From Phyto melanocephala (lineage: Eukaryota; Arthropoda; Insecta; Diptera; Rhinophoridae), in contig OW799233.1 of NCBI GenBank assembly GCA_941918925.1, positions 118,619,833 through 118,683,832 on the forward strand: a DNA stretch of 64,000 nucleotides. The letters are read 5' to 3'. The position numbers were made by a program, and so were the translations under genes. The notes beneath the pieces are model-generated. The model worked only from the letters and a program-made list of their open reading frames with translations, searched no databases and had not been told where the DNA came from. Shown piece after piece: positions 46,385 to 57,729 of the stretch. Numbering within the stretch: position 1 is the first letter of the stretch; each line of letters begins with the position of its first letter.

Positions 46385-47430
46385 ATATTGTTTTATTAAT
46401 CCTAATGTATGCCTCGATGGCGTGGCATGTATCTTTAGAGAAGATAACCTTCTCAAAACATATGTATAAAGACAGTATATGCGGTGCAATGGGAACCACA
46501 TCAAAAATAGCTACTAAGAATACAGGTAAAATATCTGGCTATAAAGTCAGATACCAAAAATTAATTGAGATCTTACTGATAGGGAACGTTTTAAAACATG
46601 TGACAAAATCCCAACGAGATATGAGAACGTTAACTGCATCACAATCATAACAGAGGAGCAGAATATGATAATCTAAGTAGAGTAAGAAATACCGAAGGCA
46701 TCGATCCTTATACGAAGGAATCGAAGATTAGTAACCGAACTGGAATGGGTTTATATTACATAAGCCGAAACCCAGGTAATTACTTCCTTCTACCAATTAT
46801 CAATACCGATTTCAATGCTAAGATTACGGAAATGACAGAAAGCATTAAAAAGATTAAGCATACTGAAAACAAAGCTCGGATTCGTATTAGTTATCAAGAC
46901 CCTAATGACAGAAAAACTTTAATATCAGAATGTCCTTCAATACAAGAGTAAAATAAACTCGCAAACGATTTCTAGATACCAGGCAATTACGGAATAAATT
47001 TTCCTAAATAGAAATATTTTTGAATTCCATCACCTTGGAGAATGCAAACTCTTTTCAGAGGTTAAAAAATAAACTTAAATTTGTGTAATGGAGGAACTCA
47101 GAAAGTGTAAAAATACTGATTTCGGTAATATGACGAACAAAATCTTTAAAAAGATTATAAAATTGAGTAGACCAACACTTAGATGACTAAGTAGTGTAAT
47201 AACAAGTCACACGGAGATGAGAACTCATCTAGCTTACATGACACTGTCAGATATAACGCCGTATAGAGCATGCAAAAAATATGAACATAACATTCGTTAA
47301 AGTCCTGCGTGTGAGCGTGTTAGGCTTTAGAACTTTAACGTGGACACCGTGACAAGCTTGAAATACGTAAGAAATTAAAATTGGGATTATGTTTTTATTA
47401 GGGAAATTCAATTGCTTAACATGCCAATTG
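46385..47430 (+). pseudogene. R1/LOA/I-like LINE, second copy of the LINE-1 family (LINE-2)
   Basis: Plus-strand relic. RT C-terminal piece LMYASMAWHVSLEK near 46405. The RNase H segment GMGLYYISRNPGNYFLLP aligns with LINE-1's SGVGLYDISRNRSKYFRLP. Cys-His region: LSRPTLR..., VITSHTEMRTHLAYMTLSDI and PYRACKKYE. RNase H catalytic positions are lost: TDGS has become TKES (Lys codon 46714-46716) and QAEI has become NAKI (46820-46822). Several stops and frameshifts are present. It is continuous across the RTE insertion point of LINE-1 (CTCATCTA near 47229), so it supplies the empty site. Confidence 0.8.
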
Positions 47431-47808
47431 GGTCAACGTGTATGGGTTTAGTATTTTTGATGTCAGCTTCTTAAACCTAAACCAACTTAAAGCTGTACAG
47501 AATGAATTAGATTAAATTGTTTTAAAAAAGAAAACAGAAGCTTTTAGCTTAAATTTGATATTATTAATTTGTTGTATAAGAAATTCCTGAAACTATATTC
47601 AAAAGCTATGAACTATAAGTATGTCATAAGTAAGTATAAGAAGTGTGATTAAGAAAACCACAAGGGCACCCCGGCTTAAATAATGAGTTTTTTAAATGCT
47701 AAGTACGGCTAAGATCTTGTAAGTAAATAATTTTAGTTTGTACAAAAATTTTGTACCGTCAAAATGTTATGGATACAAACAAAAATTACTTTATTTTTAA
47801 TACCCGCC
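47431..47808. other. Possible LINE-2 3' flank, otherwise unassigned
   Basis: No motif-bearing frame; may include decayed LINE 3' UTR. Confidence 0.3.
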
Positions 47809-49175
47809 ACCAAAAAAATGGTGGGGCTATATTCATTTTGTCATTCCGTTTGTAGCACATCGAAATATCCATTTTAGACCCCATAAAGTATATATATTCT
47901 GAATCGGGGTTTGATTTGATGACGATCTAGCTATCTCCGTCCGTCTGTCCGTCTGTTGAAAGAACGATAGAGGTCGCACCGGAAAAGCTACGGGGCCTCA
48001 AATTTTGAAAGAATCTTTCTTATAGACAAGGTTTGTTTGGTATTGAAAATGGGCTAAATCGGAATATTAGGAAGAGAGTTATAGCTCGAAAAGCAAGAGT
48101 AGGTCGAAAAAACCGTGTCCTTCAAACATCGAATAAAATGGAATTGTGTCCAAACGCATTAACGTAGGCTCATGAAACTTCGAATATATATTTCCTGAGT
48201 AAAAACAATATTTTTCCCCAAAAATTATCTAAATCTATGTATTAGGAGAGGAGTTATCGATCAAAATGTACGCAAATTTATACCGCACAGTGTATTTTTC
48301 GGTATATTTAAAAACAAAAACGTCATAAAAGCAACAAAATTTGATGTACGACTCTGAAATTTTGCACACTTTGCTTTTTGGTGAGACGCTTTTCTGTAAC
48401 GGAAAATCAATGTGCCACGCCGACTTTTACGCCCACCTCCCATATAACGTTCTACCTAAAATTCATAGATTTTTCTCTATTAATAAAGATTTTGGAATAA
48501 TAAAGGGCTATATTGAAACACCTAAGTTGTACTCATTCGCAAAAACAACTTTGACACGCCTACTATAACGCCCACTTTTCACGTTATCTACCGTTAATGA
48601 AATTTAAAAGCTCATAAAACCGCCCAAATTAGAGGTATGATGATCGAATTTGCTACGTATATCTTTCTATGCAATGTCATTACTGTGCCAGAAAATTAAG
48701 GTGCCACGCCCACTTTAACACTTTAATTTCTCTATTAATAAAGATTTTAGAATAATAAAGGACTATATTGAAACATCTAAGTTGTACTCATTCGCAAAAA
48801 TAACTTTGACACGCCTCCTATAACGCCCACTTTTCACGTTATCTACCGTTAATGAAATTTAAAAGCTCATTAAACCGCCAAAATTAAAGGTATGATGATC
48901 AAATTTGCTACGTATATCCTTCTAATCAATGAAATTTTTGTGCCCAAAACTTTAGGTGATACGCCCACTTTAACGCCTACCTCCCATATAACGGTTTATC
49001 TTAAATTCCTGTAATTTCTCTATTGACAAAGTTTTTGGGAATATAAAGGACCATATTGAAATATCTAAGTTGTATTTATTAGCAGAAACTTTATTGACAC
49101 GCCTACTTTACCGCCCACTTTCATTGAAGGACTACATTTACAAAAGCATTTTAAATAGTAGCATATCGAAGTTAT
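47809..49175. mobile_element. Family B Helentron-like repeat, copy B2, with three internal units
   Basis: Left hairpin TACCCGCCACC..GGTGGGGCTATA. The interior block starting CTCTATTAATAAAGATTTT recurs at 48475, 48730 and 49018 (spacings about 255 and 288 bp), whereas B1 has one such block near 7099. The right shared terminus is absent; the copy ends at GTTATA next to a mariner end. The small frames inside are repeat sequence. Confidence 0.75.
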
Positions 49176-49690
49176 AAAGGGTGGTTAAAGTTTAAGGGCC
49201 GATGTTGAATTTAAATAAGAAACAATTTATTTAGGAAATTATTATTATTTCTTTTTGTAATTATAATATTTGTATGGTTCAATTATGTATTTAACAAAAT
49301 ATCGGCCAAATGGCCCCCCCATCCTTGGCGCTACTCCTCTATCTGATGGTCCAAATTTTCAATGACAATGTTTATGCTCAATTGTTGGGCATGATGATGA
49401 GGCGAGGTTGACTGCTCTTTTGCCACACTATCGCAAGAACCGGCAGTGGTTCCCATTCAACGAACTAAGAAGGCATTCACAGATTTTCTAACATTTTATA
49501 CAGACCTGTTTTGCAGAAATTTAAATATTTTTTAAAATTCTCCCGATTGTGGACGAATTTGAACGATTATGTTGATCAAAAGAATTACGAAGTGCACAAA
49601 ATGCATTTTGATTTGAACGCCCATTTTTATAAAAAACCTGAATAACTATTCAATATGTGTGTTGTTCGACCTTTTGTTGTAATTTTAATG
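49176..49690 (-). pseudogene. Mariner-type relic with internal deletion (MLE3)
   Basis: The left end AAGGGTGGTTAAAGTTTAAG directly follows TA, like a Tc1/mariner terminus. On the minus strand, an N-terminal helix-turn-helix piece NGRSNQNAFCALRNSFDQHN is followed by a C-terminal piece SINIVIENLDHQIEE and GGHLADILLNT. The catalytic middle is missing and stops are present. The opposite terminus is not seen; PLE2 begins there. Confidence 0.55.
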
Positions 49691-49756
49691 TGAATGATTA
49701 GTTAAGCTCAGATCAGTTTTTTTATTTCCTTATTTATTTAAAAAATATTTCCAATA

Positions 49757-49785
49757 TTTCGAAATCCAATGGATCTCATCTTCAG
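49757..49785 (-). ncRNA. Hammerhead-like motif in PLE2 3' UTR
   Basis: On the minus strand: CTGAAGA, spacer T, stem GAGATCC/GGATTTC (one G-U pair) with loop ATT, then GAAA. The stem sequence differs from PLE1 but pairs equally well. The one-base spacer departs from the canonical hammerhead core. Confidence 0.45.
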
Positions 49786-49984
49786 GGTACTACAATTATA
49801 GTTAACAAAAAAAAATAAAAATAAACACAAACATAATTTTAACATTAAATAAATACATATTGTCACACTGTCATAAAACATCTAAACAGAAAAAATAAGA
49901 CAAAAATAAAAACTTACAAGAGTAACAATAATAAAAAACACGTCACACACGGTTTTACATTTAAAATTGCACTAATTCCTTATT

Positions 49985-51620
49985 CTATTTTTGTTTATTA
50001 TACATATGTCGATATTGTCTTGCTGAGCTCGTCTCTAAATCGCTCTTAAAGTTCATTCGGTACTCTTTGTTTGTGTTTATTATATTTAACATTTCTAGTG
50101 TATAGCGCCTATGGTATTTTTCTTCCCTTTGCAATATCTCCACATTGTCGAAGTTTGGTGTGTGCCCTTTTTCTGCACAATGGGCTAGAAGTGCGGTTTT
50201 TTGTGTTGAAGTTTTATTTATATTTTTCAGGTCAGATTTATGTCATGCTAATCTTGTCTTAAGTTTGTTTTTTGTTGTACCAACATATACCTTTTTACAT
50301 ACATTGGCCTCGTCACCATTACAACCTATTTTGTAAATCAAATTAGATTTTTCCATTTTATCCAGCTTACTTTTGGTGTTTGAAAAAAGTTGTCGTAAAG
50401 TGTTTTCCGATCTAGGTGCTATTTTATAGTTTTCTTTATCATAAATGTCAGATTTTTCAATCCTCTCGGATATTTGTGGAACATATGTCATTGATTTATA
50501 CCATTTTTGGTTTCCATCTATTTTTTTGGTTTGTTTGTTTTCTACTTGTAAGAATCTTTCAACAATATTGTCTGGGAATGCATTTTTCTTCAATATTTCT
50601 TTTATTTTCTTTATATTATCCTGGTGAAAAAGTTCATCACTTATAGTTAAAACTCTTTTTATTAAGTTGTTGGCGGTGTTCATAATAATGTTTTTTGGCT
50701 GGCACGAATAAAAGTTTATTATTCTACCTGACGATGTAGGTTTTTGATACCAGTCTGTTTTCAGTTTTTTACCCGATCTAATTACCAGGGTATCAAGGTA
50801 TGGTAATTGCCCATTTATTTCTTGTTCCAAAGTGAATTTTATTTGTGTATGGAAGCGGTTCAACTCCTCTAGCATCCCATTTATGGCGTTGGTTTTTACA
50901 ATACCAAAAAGGTCATCCACATATTTAGTTAAAATTTTTGGTTTACAGTCCAATCTTTGAATGCAAGTCTTCAAAAGTTCTTCCATCACGATATCAGCCA
51001 CGATAGGGGACGCTGGTGATCCCATAGGCAACCCCTTCCTTTGTGTATAGATTTTGTCTTTATATTTAAAATAACGATTTTCTTTAATACAAAATTTTAA
51101 TATTTTAACAAATAAATCTTTGGGTATTATTGTTAATTTCTCGATCTCCTCCCACTTATCTTTGATCACGTCAATTGCAAAATCAACCGGTATGCTCGGA
51201 AAAAGCGATATTACGTCAAACGAAACTAATTTTTCGTCATCTTCTATTGCACAGTTATTTATCTTACTCCTAAATTGCACCGCATCCCTTACATTAAACT
51301 CTGAATCAACTGTTAGTTTCTTCAAGATATTCATTAAGAACTTACATAATTCACTAGATGGTGAGTTTACTGATGCACAGATTGGTCTAAGTGGGAATCC
51401 TTCCTTATGGATCTTGGGTAATCCATAAATTCTTGGTGCAAAAGCCGCGTCATGTTTAAGTCTTCGTTTCTCTATCACAGATATTATATTAAGATTGTAA
51501 AGTTTATCCACCAATTCATTATTTTTCTTTTGTAAAGATGATGTGGGATCTTTATTAATTCTTCTATAGGTCATCATATCGCTTAAAATATCATTCATTC
51601 TCGATTCATAATCTTTTTGA
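49985..51620 (-). pseudogene. Penelope-like reverse transcriptase / GIY-YIG endonuclease with one TGA
   Basis: The frame is open from about 51620 and from the Met at 51596-51598 for 451 residues. It shows FAPRIYGLPKIHKEG and PLRPICASVNSPSS, VSFDVISLFPSIP (Asp128), KGLPMGSPASPIVADIVME, the catalytic KYVDDLF (226-229) and WYQKPTSSGRIINFYS. The GIY-YIG domain starts LIYKIGCNGD and KVYVGTTKNKLKTRLA, then meets TGA at 50243-50245. The same frame continues HKSDLKNINK, TALLAHCAEKGH and RRYTLEMLNII to the stop at 49985-49987. It is 5'-truncated, so the N-terminal part is missing, but RT motifs are intact. It is longer at the N-terminus than PLE1. Confidence 0.88.
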
Positions 51621-51765
51621 ACTAAAATAAAAATATACTAATTCTTAATGCCGACAAAGGAAACGTTACCGTCGCAATGGATAAACAAGATTATGAATCG
51701 AGAATGAATGATATTTTAAGCGATATGATGACCTATAGAAGAATTAATAAAGATCTCACATCATC
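51537..51765. repeat. Head-to-head inverted duplication at the PLE2 5' end
   Basis: 51537-51613 and 51689-51765 are inverse repeats: 67 bp are identical, and about 10 more have one mismatch. The plus-strand arm reads NADKGNVTVAMDKQDYESRM and onward into RINKD, so it extends further towards the N-terminus than the main body does. Confidence 0.9.
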
Positions 51766-52278
51766 ACATAATTATAATTATACGACCCTATTTTTATAAT
51801 ATTGTGCTTATAAAATGCCATACCATTTACAATAAAATTTTATTTATTAATTTACTGCCGTATTCCTAAAAAACATTTAAAGTTTATTGCACGCTTATTT
51901 GACAAATTTCTATACAACATCTGTCAAATAAGCCATTAATAAAACTAAAATTTTTTTTATATAAACGGCATTTGATGTTTAAAAATTTTATATTCAGACG
52001 ATAATAAAAACAATCGTCAAAACACATTAATTCAAAGTGCATTATTTGAAGCTTTAGGAAGTTAGTAAAGTATACAAAAGAATTCAAAAATTTTCTTCAT
52101 ACATATTCGATTTACGTTGTGCAATTGTTCATTAACTTTCTGTCTTGATTCTTTGTTAAATATGTATTTATTTTCTCATTCTTGAGGTATGAATCTAGTG
52201 ATCGCTATAGTGTTTGATTATTTTTCTTTATTATTCCATAAGTATTTTGCTTGTTTCAACTCAATCCGAATACTGCCA
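51766..52278. other. AT-rich DNA without recognisable genes
   Basis: Nothing assignable. Confidence 0.4.
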
Positions 52279-53730
52279 ATAACACTGGTCTGCAGCAAAA
52301 ATCACCTTTGAATAGAAATATGTGAACTATAAACTATTAATACCCTAAATTCGAATCCGTTTTCAGTTTTTTCTTATCGTATTTAGATTTTTTATGGGCA
52401 TGCCTAATATTAGTTCAAAACAAGTAAGAGTGCTATATTCGCCCATGCCGAATCTTATATACCCTTCACAACGTGTAGTCATGCAATAACAGTAGTTTGT
52501 ATCATCATTCATCTCATATGAAATACGTACATATGTACATATAAAAATCATACGTATATAAAAACATCGCATTGTAAAATTAAAAATTAACGTTAAAAAA
52601 AATAAAAAAAAAATTAAGAAAATAATTTAAAAAAAAATTAAAAAAAAATTTAAAAAACAAATAACTAAAATATAAATAATATATATAAAACAAAAAAAAA
52701 ATTAAAAAAAAATTTAAAAAAAAAATAATAAATAATATATTATATAAAAAATAAAAAAAAATAAAAAAAAATTAAAAAAAAAATTTTTGTCTCAGCTGGG
52801 ATTTGATCCCACGTTTACTTTAACCAATATACAAGTTTATATGTATGTATGTTGTTGTTGTAATGTTGTTTTTGTGAAAAATAAATCGAGGTGGTCGTGG
52901 GTTTTTGCTCATATCTCAGTTGTTTATGAACCGGTGTTTCTGATTTTCCATACCGATCTACTTCCGAATATTTCTGATATTTTAGTACCTCACCCGGGTC
53001 CAAGCAAGTTCGGGGGGCTTCAAAAAGTTGATTGTAACATACACACGGACAGATGGACAGACTGACAGAGCTTAATCGACTCCCCTATTCATAAGCTTTC
53101 AGAAAATATATACTTTATGGGTTCGGAAATGAAAATTGTAGAAATTTCACACGGAATGACAAACCTATATATACCCTTTTTCACTGTGTGAAGGGTATAA
53201 CAAGGCCGTTGTACTGACACTTTTTATCATAACTTGAGAGTGATTAGTTCCTATTCGATACAGATACCAGCAAATGGTTATCAATACAATTTTCTTGAAG
53301 TCAGCTAAATAATGTTTTCTTTTTTATATTTTAAAGTGTTTATGAGTTATCCAGAAATAAGTAGCAAAATAAAATTAAAAAAAAATTTAAAAATTTTACA
53401 ATTGGTATAATTTTTCAGAAATGTACGAATATTGCGAATAAAGCATGAGTTAAATCATAAAAATATAAAATAAATAAATAATTAAAGAAAATTTTATGGC
53501 TAATCATTTGCTGGTATTTTCAACAAATTCGGACTAATCATTTTAAAGTTATGATGAAATGTTTAAGCATAACCGCCTTGTTTTGGGCGAATATTAGGCA
53601 TACCCATAAAAAAACTAAACCCGATAGAAAAAGCTGAAAACGGATTTGAATTAAGCGCGTCAAAATCTTTATAGTCCACATATATTGGTTTGAAGGCGGG
53701 CAAAACATGTTTTTTGTAGACCAGTGTTAT
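52279..53730. mobile_element. Long-TIR (foldback-like) element, interrupted by A11
   Basis: Outer ends ATAACACTGGTCTGCAG and its inverse GTAGACCAGTGTTAT. The arms are inverse over roughly 190 bp each: 52279-52419 plus 53200-53294 against 53500-53730. Shared segments include ATCCGTTTTCAG, GCCTAATATT, ATCATAACTT and ATACCAGCAAATG. Without the inserted A11 it would be about 670 bp. No coding frame; target duplication not evident. Confidence 0.75.
52420..53199. mobile_element. Family A Helentron-like repeat, copy A11 (full length) nested in the long-TIR element
   Basis: Starts ACAAGTAAGAGTGC with an eroded left hairpin (TATTCGCCCATGCCGAAT), A-rich core 52590-52790, CTCAGCTGGGATTTGATCCC, ACACACGGACAGATGGACAG, and ends CACTGTGTGAAGGGTATA. 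The opposite TIR arm of the host element shows the unoccupied sequence CAAAACAAGG, giving the insertion point between two A residues with no duplication. Confidence 0.85.
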
Positions 53731-55116
53731 CAAATAAAATGCATTTTATTGATCTCTAGTTTGTTTACAGTTAACGTAAATAAAATAATTCATCTTAATA
53801 TTTAATTAACTTATACAACTGTATAATTAAATAAACAAAACCCTTGTAATAAACTTTACCTTGAAACATCCGTCGCCAAGAGCACCATAAGTGGTAATAA
53901 TAATGCCGTTAATATTGCCGTTATTATGACATGAAAATCACAAACTCTGCCCGATACATCTTATGTCAGTCACTGAAATAATATGACAATATTAAGAAAA
54001 TACAATATGACAGAGCAAATAATGACTGGTGGTTGGAAGTCAGCCCGTTGTTCCGTTTACTTTTTTTAAAGTCAGTGAATGTCTACTACATAATTGACCA
54101 CAAGATCTGCTCCTTTTACATGCTACATACATACATACATATATTGTATGACATTATATTGTTGCCCAAAACAAAAGAAGGAAAATTTTTCGAACAACTA
54201 TACAGGTATTATAATCATAATAAAAAATTTCCATTGGTAAATTACGTATGTATGTAGTTTTATTTGCATTTAATTGTAAAATAAAAATAATAAATATCAA
54301 AAAAAAAACAATTGCAAATAATAAATATCGAAAAAGTTGAAATCGTATTATGATTTCTAGTGTTGAATTGTGTTGATTTTTTGTTTTGTTTGGCATTTTG
54401 GACGGATTGATATAAATACATCGTGAACGCTTGGTCGGTCGTACTTTATAAACTCATTTGCTGTTTATGTCTGTTGCTGATCGTCACCATAATGATGACG
54501 ACAATAATTATTGTAGTCATCCATTCAATCGTTCATTCAATCAGTTTCTGATTGTATTTATTTCTTTTTTTTCATTCTCTATAAAATACACAAATATTTA
54601 AGTTTCAACAACAGCATAACAAAAATTAAATCAAAATACACACTCACTTAAATAAAAAATATTTGTACAGAAAAACATACATATAACAAGTCAGTTCATT
54701 GATCTGTTGCTTGGCTGTAACATTTTATTTATTGATGTTTCTGTCTATCCATTTATCTGTTTGTCTGTTGCTTGCTTCACTTGTTGCTGTGTTCATGCGA
54801 CTCTCGGTCTGTGTGCCTGCCTGTATGTTTGTTTGTTCGTCCGTTTATCAGTTTGGGTTAATATGCTGGCTACGGAATTTACCTGTTATTTGGTAAGGTT
54901 ATGGTTTTTGATACATTTTTTTCTCCCTCACTTCAATCTGATAAATATATTTTTTTAGTGTTTTATTAAATTTTGCAGCCATTTTTCACTTGTTGTACAT
55001 CGTGTGCGACAAACAAGCGTACTTGTGTTTATCGGATCTTTTATACTAAATTCCTTTAAAAATTTAAAGGTTTTTCCTTAAAAGCAGTTAGTATCACATC
55101 ATTAATAGGTCATTTT
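53731..55116. other. Single-copy-looking DNA without recognisable genes
   Basis: ACAT repeats near 54122-54140 and a C/T-rich stretch 54690-54860 (many CTGTCTGT-like words). The frames there have low complexity and I do not call a gene. Confidence 0.35.
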
Positions 55117-55296
55117 ATATACCCTCCACCTGTGGTGCCAAGGGTATATATTCCGTTTGCACTATCTACGGTCTCCGACCTCACAAAGGCTATATTTTCT
55201 GAAAGAGGAGTCAATAAATCAATGATCGTGTCTCCGTGTGATTGCTGAAATCAACTTTAAGAAGCCCCAACACTTTGCACAAATCTGTTTGTGGTA
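55117..55296. repeat. Family A fragment, A12 (inverse)
   Basis: TATACCCTCCACCTGTGGTG hairpin end, CTTTGAGG-type eroded blocks and GAAATCAACTTTAAGAAGCC. It stops where a mariner transposase begins. Confidence 0.65.
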
Positions 55297-56040
55297 AAAA
55301 GTGATTTTTTATTTCATGCAAATGTTGACCGTGACTTCGCCTCAAATGGTTCATCCGCTTAGTCCAATTTTGGCATACTCTTTCTAACACTTCGGCCGGT
55401 ATCTCATGAATAAATGCTTCAATGCTGTCTTTTAATGCGTCAATTGAAGCGGGCATGTGAGTACAGACATGAGTTTTAACATAGCCCCACAAAAATTAGT
55501 CTAAAGGCGGTAAATCGCACGATCTAGGCGGCCAATTGACCGGTCCCGAACGTGAAATAAAATGTTCACCGAACTCGCCTCTCAATAAGTCCTTTGTTAA
55601 GCGTGCTGTGTGGCATGTGGCATGTGGCATGTGGCACCGTCTTGTTTAAACCACATGTCATGCAAGTCAAGAACTTGCATTTTGGGCAAAAAAAAGTTGG
55701 ATGTTATCTCACGGTAGCGCTCACCATTCACAGTTACGTTACGATTTGCATCATCTTTGAAGAAGTACGGCCCAATGATGCCACCAGTCCATAAACCGCA
55801 CCAAACTGTGACTTTTTCTGGATGCATTGGTAGCTCTTGCAATGCTTCTGGCTGATCTTCACTCCAAAATCGACAATTCTGCTTAATAACGTACCCATTG
55901 AGCCAAAAATGAGCTTCGTCGCTAAACACAAGAAGCGCGCGATGAACTTTCTTAACAGAGCACGCATTTTGATAATAATAATCAATAATTTGCAAGCGTT
56001 GTTCGTTTGTCAGACGAAATTGAAATTGGTCTAATATACA
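55297..56040 (-). pseudogene. Mariner-type (about DD41D) transposase with internal deletion and frameshift (MLE1)
   Basis: Minus strand. The N-terminal FRLTNEQRLQIIDYYYQNAC helix-turn-helix segment is joined directly to VFSDEAHFWLNGYV (first Asp 55918-55920), so the rest of the DNA-binding region is deleted. Then VTVWCGLWTGGIIGPYFF and FKQDGATCH (second Asp 55639-55641). Here TGGCATG is present three times in a row (55611-55631); two extra units add 14 bases and shift the frame. The next frame carries GPVNWPPRSCDLPPLD (third Asp), then a TAA at 55496-55498 and FLWGYVKTHVCTHMP. Spacing from second to third Asp is about 41 residues, suggesting a DD41D lineage. It ends RSHGQHLHEI at A12. Confidence 0.8.
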
Positions 56041-56850
56041 TCTAATAGGTATAGATTATTATTAAAAATAAGTTTATGTGAAAAAAACAGTTGTTGTTTT
56101 TTCGCATGTTTAAACATGTTTTTTTTTTTATTTGGAGCTTTAAAAATACTTAAAAAAATACAACCTTAAGCAGAGAAACTGTTTATGCTATTTGCTTTTA
56201 GAAACGAATAATCAAGTACTACACATAGTGACATACAAGGAAAAAACTTAATGGACCACTACTGAGTGAGAATCTCTTACATAGATCGACTTATAGAAAC
56301 ATAACGAATAAATAGGACCTAATTAAACATTTCATGGAATCCGAGTCTTGTTAATTGTAACATGTCAACTTTTAATTTTTAAATTAATATCTTTTTTAAA
56401 CAAAATTTTGTCAAAGCAAATATAGGCACATTTAAACAGATTTCTTTGTTACCGATTTACTTCTTGTTAATAGATTTTCGTTTATGGTTAATTAATTTTT
56501 TGTTTGTTTTCAGCTGCAAACTTTTTAATATTTTTTTAATTTACACAAAATGTAATAAATGTACATACAATAAAAGTCAGTCGGTCAAGAAAAAAAAAAA
56601 GTGTTGTATTGTGTACATTTATGGTGCAATATAAATAAGACGTGATTTAACCATTTAATCAATTAACAACATTTTATTATTATTTAATTTACACAATAAA
56701 TTATTGGATTCACATTAATGCCAAAATAAACATTAAAATGTTATTAAATTAAACACTTCTAAAAACGTATCGCTTGTTAAATCACATTAAATCTTTTCTA
56801 AATAAATGCATTCTTATTCAATATTGTTTATTATATATATGTGTACATAT
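56041..56850. other. AT-rich DNA without recognisable genes
   Basis: Nothing assignable. Confidence 0.4.
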
Positions 56851-57729
56851 CCCAGCAAAAAAATAGCTGGAATTTTGGAACAGAGCATAACTCTCATTAC
56901 CAAATAATAAGTTGAAGGTATTAAAATACACTTACTCACTCTATGTGACCTTCTCCGAGAAAAGAGACCTAGAGAAAATTTAGTTTTGAAAAAACGCATT
57001 TAAAGTTTCATAACGCATTATCACTCTGAACACACCTTCAGTTGGGAGATGCGATTTGGTATGGTTGGTTATGATTGGGGGCCGACTTTGGTGTCGTCAT
57101 GCCTATGTGGTGACGTATTTTTTTTTCGCTTTTAGTGTGACAATACCTTTGCTATTGTTGCTGCTCTGTTTGTTATGATCTCGATACTTGATTCTTAAGC
57201 CGTTTTGTAAGTTTTTATGGAGTAAATAAATTTTTATCAGTAATCTAACTAATTTCATCTTATTCTACACCCTTTCAGGTACCATAATCCACTCTTAAGT
57301 CCAAACCCGTTTTTCGACACACTAAGTCCCTTTTTCTCGGCGAAGGTCACATATACAATTTAAAATTTTTCATTGCAATCAAATATGTACAACGCTCTCT
57401 TACAAACATGGACCAACAAAGTACTTACCACGCTCACTTGCAAAAGGGTAATCTAATATAAACTTACCACGCCAACTTTCAACAAACAGTGACTCAAGTA
57501 AATATTTTATTTTATATTAGGAAATAAGTACTTGATTTTCAGAACCTTAACTTGAGGGCGAAAATTTGTTTGTTTGTTCTGCGATACTTTTGATGGAGAA
57601 TAAAGAGGACGTTATGAATCTTCTTTACAATCGTGTATATAGATAGATATAGTGATCATATCGTAACTTAGCCTCGATTTAATATTTAATGTTACATGAA
57701 ATTTTGATTTATTATTTTCGATGTTATGT

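Larger units (their letters stand above)
49691..51640 (-). mobile_element. Penelope-like element PLE2
   Basis: Minus-strand element: RT/GIY-YIG frame 49985-51620, then a 3' UTR with a hammerhead-like hairpin (49757-49785) and a terminal CTGATCTGAGCTTAAC comparable to PLE1. The 5' end is truncated and followed head-to-head by an inverted piece of the same coding sequence (51640-51765), a structure typical of PLE insertions. Confidence 0.85.

Noticed and set aside
54699..54958. Hydrophobic frames with many Cys, Val and Leu (LSVCLLLASL...)
   Set aside because: They lie in a CTGTCTGT-rich low-complexity stretch with two overlapping frames of similar length. No signal-peptide gene context or splice evidence.
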